Positions 58,659 to 64,000 of a stretch of 64,000 bases of DNA are shown piece by piece (the first letter of the stretch is position 1; every line of letters begins with the position of its first letter). The notes beneath the pieces were generated by a model. The model saw only the letters and a program-made list of their open reading frames with translations. It ran no database searches and was not told where the DNA came from. The position numbers were made by a program, and so were the translations under genes. Origin of the DNA: Chondrosia reniformis (lineage: Eukaryota; Porifera; Demospongiae; Chondrillida; Chondrillidae); the NCBI GenBank assembly GCA_947172415.1, contig OX359199.1:1204001-1268000 (forward strand), given 5' to 3'.

Positions 58659-61600
58659 TTATTGATAGAAGCTTTTCAATATTCCTATTGCAGAATTAAG
58701 TCCATATATCCATCCTTGATCGCAACCTTCATATGGTATGGGATCTTGGCATTGTTTGTGTGATACTTTAGCAAAGTCAATCATTCTAACATCTATTTGG
58801 AAGTCACTATTCTCATCTCCTTCACAGAGAAGCAAAATTGAAACAGCAAATAGTCTTAGAGTGTCTTGAGCTTTTAACACTATCAACAAATCCTGTAAAA
58901 TCTTGACAAATCCTTCCACTTTTCTCTTCACAGTGTTTTTGTGCCCCGAAGACAGAAAGTGATAGATCTGGTCTCTCAATCCATCTTCTTTCAAAGCTTT
59001 TCCAAAGTGCTTGCCCTCAATATTGTAGTCACCTGATTCCTTGTTGTAAAGCTGCACATTAGTAGGAAGTGATAGTGTTATGTACAGATCATTGGATCAG
59101 TTAATTAGATTAGGAGATGAGACTAAGTTCAAAACAGTACACAAGATTTTCAGCCAAAGGCCTTACTACGTACATGTAAAGATTGGTCTAAGAGTAGATT
59201 CCATTATAGTAAGCTGTCAGAAAGGCATATCTTTTGGAGGCACCTGAAATATGACTTCAACAAACTCCAAACATCTGCAGATGTCGGATAATTCAGGCTT
59301 CCATCACTCCACACAAATAATGAATTGGGCTTACACCAAACTACGTATATACGTATCGGTACGTAGTTGAATGGGTGTGTCTAAAGAATGAAAGACTACA
59401 GGTTTTGCCTGCATACGCAATCTTTTGATGTGCATTGATTTGACACCTCAGTAATTCCATATACTAGTCCATACACCTTAAGCTTCATCTCGCATTCCTT
59501 TAACCACAATGTTTACTTACGTACGTATACATAAATTGCAAACGCATTCAATTTCCGATATACAGTATGTTAATACATAGCTAAAACGAGGTTCTGGCCT
59601 GGTCGGACTATATTGTCTTAAGGAACAAAGGTGGCATATCATACAGTCAGTCAAGTCTATTTAAAGCAGTCTCATTACATAATACTTACTGCTATTCCAC
59701 AGAGTCTCACACCAAGTGTGGATGTAGTCGTAGTGTTACATTTTGCAATATGGTCCTGGATCTTCTCTGCGTTCATGGTTTCAAGATAGTGTTGAAATCC
59801 TAACTTCAGATCCAAAATATTAGCCTTGTGAAATTTGGCCAAGAGGTTTTCAATAACTATATACTCTACGAAGAACACAGAGGAGACATATTCACAAGAA
59901 AAGGTAATGTTTGGTATAAAAGCAACGAGATGAATAAAACTCAGAGTAAATGAGAATTATAAGTAATGATAAGGAAAGACTCTTGTATCCTCATCCAAAG
60001 CTCTCGATAGATTTAGTTCCCCTGTAGGCCTTTTACTCTAAAGTACGTACGTAGATGTACAGCATGTTGAACAATAGAATAGATTACAATAAATTAGTGA
60101 GATAAGAGAGTATTAACACCTAAAATTAAAATACAGTATTAAAATAAAATTTAAAATTTACAATAGGTGGATAAATATTAATATATATTATTCATGTATT
60201 GTGTACTGTATGCAATTTCTTCAGCTTTAGGAGAACATTACTCCACTAACACAACAGGGTAATGGACAAATATTCATACGTATTCATAGGAGGAGTCAAA
60301 AAGACCAAGATTCTGATCTTTTTGCTGATGTCTCAGACTGATATAGTGGACACTCTATACTTATTATCCCACTTACCTATCCAAAACCAATTACTTATTA
60401 CAAACACAATCAGTTTTAGAAGCCACAAAGGCAATCCCTATTTGAAGGTCAAAGGTTCTGGAAATGAGGGAGGGGCTCCAGCTTAGGCCAGCCGGTCTGC
60501 ACCCAAGTAGCAAAAGGCTTCCCACAAAGAGACCTATTAATAGTAATAATTATAAAATGTAGGTTTTCTTCTCTGGAAAGGGAACAGTTCATTGATTTGT
60601 AATTGAGGTATCAGCCTCAGCAATTTGAAAGTTTGGACTACAAACAGCACTTCATCAGTTAACCATAAAATTCAATCTGACTGCTATTATTATATTTAGG
60701 TGCCACTCAAGCCATGTCAACCTTATTGCAATAGCATTTGTAATTTTCCATCCTCACTATTGCTGATAAAGAGATAGGTAGGTTGGTTGAAAGGCCCAAA
60801 TTTACTGACAGCTAATTCAATACTAATTGAACTAGTAGAATTAACACTATTCTGACACAATTTAAAGGTTCCTGAAATTGATATGTTGGTACATGTAAAC
60901 ATTTCTTAATAAACTGAGTTCACAAAGGAAGGGGATTGTCCAAAGGTCGAAAATCATAGGACTGGGAAGGTGGAAACCTCCAATTCAATTATACACCACC
61001 AAAGTTTACACTAATTAGTATGTGTTGGGTATCAGTGAGAGTACCTCTCACCCTATGCACTCACACATTGGACACTCATACATACATATCAACACACTAT
61101 GCCATTTCAACTGCTACCAGGCTTATTCTAGGCTTCAGCATTTTATGAGACATTCCTTAACCCAAATTCCTATAACCAGTTTCACACTCTCCCACAGAGC
61201 TGTTTTGTTTATAAGGAATGTACACTGTAGATTTATTCTGTACATGCTTCCCCAAAACCTCTGTTACTATATATGATCAGGCTGCAAATGAACCAATGGA
61301 GAATAAGCCAATGAAATGACCCAGGAATGCACTGACAGCTTGGGAGACATAAGCCTGCATACAAGCAAGCACAACTACTAATTACAAAACTATTCAAGCT
61401 CACTGAATATTTCTCATTAACAGTGTCTACCAGATATGGACTTCCAATGTACACATACGTACGTATATAGTAATGAATAGGATATCAAACTCATGCATAA
61501 CTGTTCATTGATTTTTAAAATATATATGACTATTATAAGTTAGATAGATTATATGTTACTGTATTATTCAATCTCTCAATCAAGATTCTTGCCTCAATTT

Positions 61601-63893
61601 ATCCCAAATTATACCTGAGAACAGGCACATGTGGTTTTGCAAAGTATATGTGTATTCAAACTTAAGCATCAGTAGTTTATGGTAGCTGGATGGCTGGTAA
61701 AATGCTAGCATGATAATCTCCTTGGCAGCCATGTGTCGCAGGAAATTATAAGATACTGGCTACTAAATTTTGCACCAGCTGAGTAGATTCACGCTAGTAC
61801 CAAAGTGAGAGGGTGACTCAACAAACTAAATATCCTCCTCAAACTAGTCTCCAATGACAACTGACACGTATTATTTGGATGGTGTTAGACAACAGAAGAC
61901 AGCTAAAGGCATGCTTACTATTGTTATGCTGTTTACTGATAATACCTTAGCAAATGGACTATCAGATCAGATATTTGTGAAGAGCATTAAAATAAGCATG
62001 ATCACTCCCATCACTCTGCATATTTTAGGAAAGGAGAGATGTCTAGGGTTACCGTTATGTGTTAGAGATTGCTTTGATTATAGTTCTGTCATACTTGCCT
62101 TATAAGTCCACAGCTGTAGGCTTAACACAACTACGTATATGCAACAAAGCATAAGTATGTACATGGTGTTCAATAAAGCATTCCATGATGTGTGTATGAG
62201 TACCAGCTGCTGTGACTTACACAGAAACTTGAGTGAATAAACACATCTATAGAGACCCACATTCAGATACAGGTAGGACCACATTCAGATATAGGTACGT
62301 AGGACCACATTCAGATATAGGTAGGACCACATTCAGATATAGGTACGTAGGACCACATTCAGATATAGGTAGGACCACATTCAGATATAGCTACGTAGGA
62401 CCACATTCAGATATAGGTACGTAGGACCACATTCAGATATAGGTACGTAGGACCACATTCAGATACAGGTAAGACCACATTCAGATATAGGTAAGACCAC
62501 ATTCAAATACAGGTAAGACCACATTCAGGTACAGGTAAGACCACATTCAGGTATAGGTAAGACCACATTCAGGTACAGGTAAGACCACATTCAGGTACAG
62601 GTAAGACCACATTCAGATCCCCCCCCTTAAAAATGACAAATGTTATATCCTATAGAAACACTGGATATAAGTAGGACCACAAATGATAACATTATAAGGT
62701 AGAAGACCTGTGTACTTGAACACTTCTAATAATCTAAGTTCACAGAATTTACTGTAAATCTGTTACTTTAACATCACAAGGTATGTATCTAATAAATAAG
62801 GTCATGTTTACATAGCACATCCACAGTGTAGATGTGGGTAATGATTTCATGACCATAGGTGACTGACTACAGCATGACCACAGTACCACATATCCATTAC
62901 AAATACACTTCAGTTAGATGTACCACACACTAAGGATACCAGCAGCTGCTCGAGACACACTAGCTTCACTAATAATATATATAGTACAAACAATTACAAT
63001 GGACTATATATGCACATCTAGGGGTGTTTTAGGGAGTGTGGGGGAAGGGGGTATTTTCTCCTCCCTTGAAGAACTGCCATTTCTAATAACAAACAAACAA
63101 ACATATTGAGCAACGTAGCCCCTTAACATTTACTATACCACATTTTGTTCCCCTCTTCCTTTGTGATATTTTCTAAGATACGTATGTACCTACATACATA
63201 CTTACGTATACACCTGTACGATAAGATCACTATCATACATACGGACGTACATATCTTTATGAAATTTCACGATACGTACCATGGCTAAATATGTTGGGTG
63301 GCTTCCGAATATCTCCATTAGAAAGTCCATTCATATCTGTAAGAACAACAATACGAGCAATTACAAAGTGGTCCACTTAAAATTAGGAGGATTTTATTGA
63401 GAAGTCCCGCATAACCCAGATAAGCAAGGAGGTATGAGACAGGGTATGTATGGCTGTATTTGAGAAAACGGAGTTTTAATATAGTACACTCTTTCTGGTC
63501 AGATACCTACTCAACTGCCTTTTGTAAAATGAAATACATATACAGTTTGAAACACCACTTTACTGTATCAATAGAGTATACTCTAAAATATGTAGGAAAA
63601 CCAGAATGGCTTCCCTCCATTCCCAGGATACCTATTCAAGATATTTCTGTCAAAGGATTTAGAAGAAAGCCATTGAAGTGCAAGGATATTGTCCCAGTAG
63701 GAGGAATGCTCTGATGCATCTTAGTACTTACGCAATAACTCCTGTTGCGGTGAGAAGTCCCTTCGGACCCAATTAGGCAGTTTAATGATATCCCTCTTGT
63801 AAAGTGCCTCTACTGCTATTTCTGATTGGGTCTTGTTAGCTGTGTACTTCATGTCGCCATTCTGACTCAACTCCATGGTTACTGAGATGCGAC
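58659..63893 (-). CDS. Inositol polyphosphate kinase (IP6K/IPMK family), 5'-incomplete
   Basis: The family phosphorylates inositol phosphates to higher forms, including pyrophosphates for IP6K. Predicted exons in transcript order: 63732-63893, 63280-63336, 59690-59865, 58659-59051; the phases fit at every junction. The third exon has EYIVIENLLAKF, then ILDLKLGFQHYL (the PxxxDxKxG motif, with Ala at the Pro position) and STLGVRLCGIA. The last exon has VRMIDFAKVSHKQCQD (the metal- and catalysis-related IDF motif) and GCDQGWIYGLNSAIGILKSF. The match to VDVRMIDFAH of IP6K is closer than to IPMK, but assignment within the family is not firm. The N-terminal exons lie beyond the right edge or were not recognised. 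The large intron 59866-63279 carries repeats. Confidence 0.85.
59960..60070. repeat. Dispersed repeat family, fragment in opposite orientation
   Basis: GACTCTTGTATCCTCATCCA, AAGCTCTCGATAGATTTAGT and TCCCCTGTAGGCCTTTTACT match the reverse complement of the family's left half. It lies in the large intron of the inositol kinase gene. Confidence 0.65.
60071..62249. other. Intronic sequence of the inositol kinase gene, no gene seen
   Basis: A SINE-like 3' end lies near 60480-60540 (AAAAGGCTTCCCACAAAGAG). Plus-strand open frames at 61022-61276 and 61854-62105 have no recognised motifs and no splice support. Otherwise unique AT-rich sequence. Confidence 0.45.
62252..62618. repeat. 22-26-bp minisatellite, about 15 copies
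   Basis: The unit is GGACCACATTCAGATATAGG with either TA or TACGTA as linker. Later units change to AAGACCACATTCAGGTACAG. It ends in a C9 run. It lies in the large intron of the inositol kinase gene. Unit spacing and lack of spacers exclude a CRISPR array. Confidence 0.95.
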
Positions 63894-64000
63894 CTAGGTA
63901 CAAATCAGAGGATAGAAGATACTTTAAACAATGTTTGCTTGAGTTATGAATACGGGGTGCTGTTTAAGTCAAAAATACTCTACGATTTTTTTGCCCTATT

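Noticed and set aside
60760..60800. Another CTGATAAAGAG...GTTGAAAG string
   Set aside because: Core positions and pairing are not conserved enough to call a ribozyme.
62252..62618. Regularly spaced repeats resembling a CRISPR array
   Set aside because: Units are adjacent, with 2-6 base linkers and no unique spacers, and the context is an animal genome. It is a minisatellite.

Overview
The window looks like the genome of an early-branching animal, most likely a demosponge. It is AT-rich. Its genes are broken into many small exons with GT-AG introns, which are densely filled with simple repeats, minisatellites and transposon remnants. The animal-specific content includes an integrin beta chain with a sponge-like short I-like domain, a secreted collagen-like protein with a Cys-rich C-terminal domain, and the chromatin enzyme SETDB1. 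All coding calls were made by hand from splice signals, frame continuity and recognised family motifs. Exon coordinates are predictions.

Layout from left to right. (1) 243-6201, minus: SETDB1-type H3K9 methyltransferase (tudor, MBD and pre-SET parts; the SET domain lies beyond the left edge). (2) 6202-8646: purine-rich and 16-bp minisatellites. (3) 8647-11761, minus: a large unrecognised Ser/Thr/Pro/Gln-rich protein with eight in-frame 42-bp repeats. (4) 13424-14095, plus: single-exon NAA60-like N-acetyltransferase, followed by a mobile-element remnant carrying a complete hammerhead ribozyme. (5) 14952-17052 and 18403-20896, minus: two tandem copies of the cohesin kleisin RAD21. The right copy is canonical; the left copy has a replaced N-terminus. 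(6) 21567-32275, plus: the DDX11/CHL1 iron-sulfur helicase, head-to-head with the canonical RAD21 copy. (7) 32662-34071 and 35603-36570, plus: an intact collagen-like gene and its decayed tandem copy, with a stray duplicate of a DDX11 exon between them. (8) 38005-54506, plus: a complete integrin beta chain in about 27 exons, with a Penelope-like retroelement in one intron. (9) 58659-63893, minus: an inositol polyphosphate kinase (IP6K/IPMK family), 5'-incomplete in this window.

Functionally, RAD21 and DDX11 both act in sister-chromatid cohesion, and SETDB1 and NAA60 are chromatin and protein-modification enzymes. The integrin and collagen-like genes concern cell-matrix adhesion. No operon-like organisation is expected.

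Three patterns stand out. First, hammerhead-ribozyme cores recur in several classes of repeat: a full one at 14281-14327, a pair in the inverted repeats of the Penelope-like element, and weaker versions in a dispersed family of about 330 bp. Second, minisatellites have amplified 3' splice sites at exon edges, in frame, in both DDX11 and the integrin gene. Third, RAD21 has been tandemly duplicated with a chimeric N-terminus.
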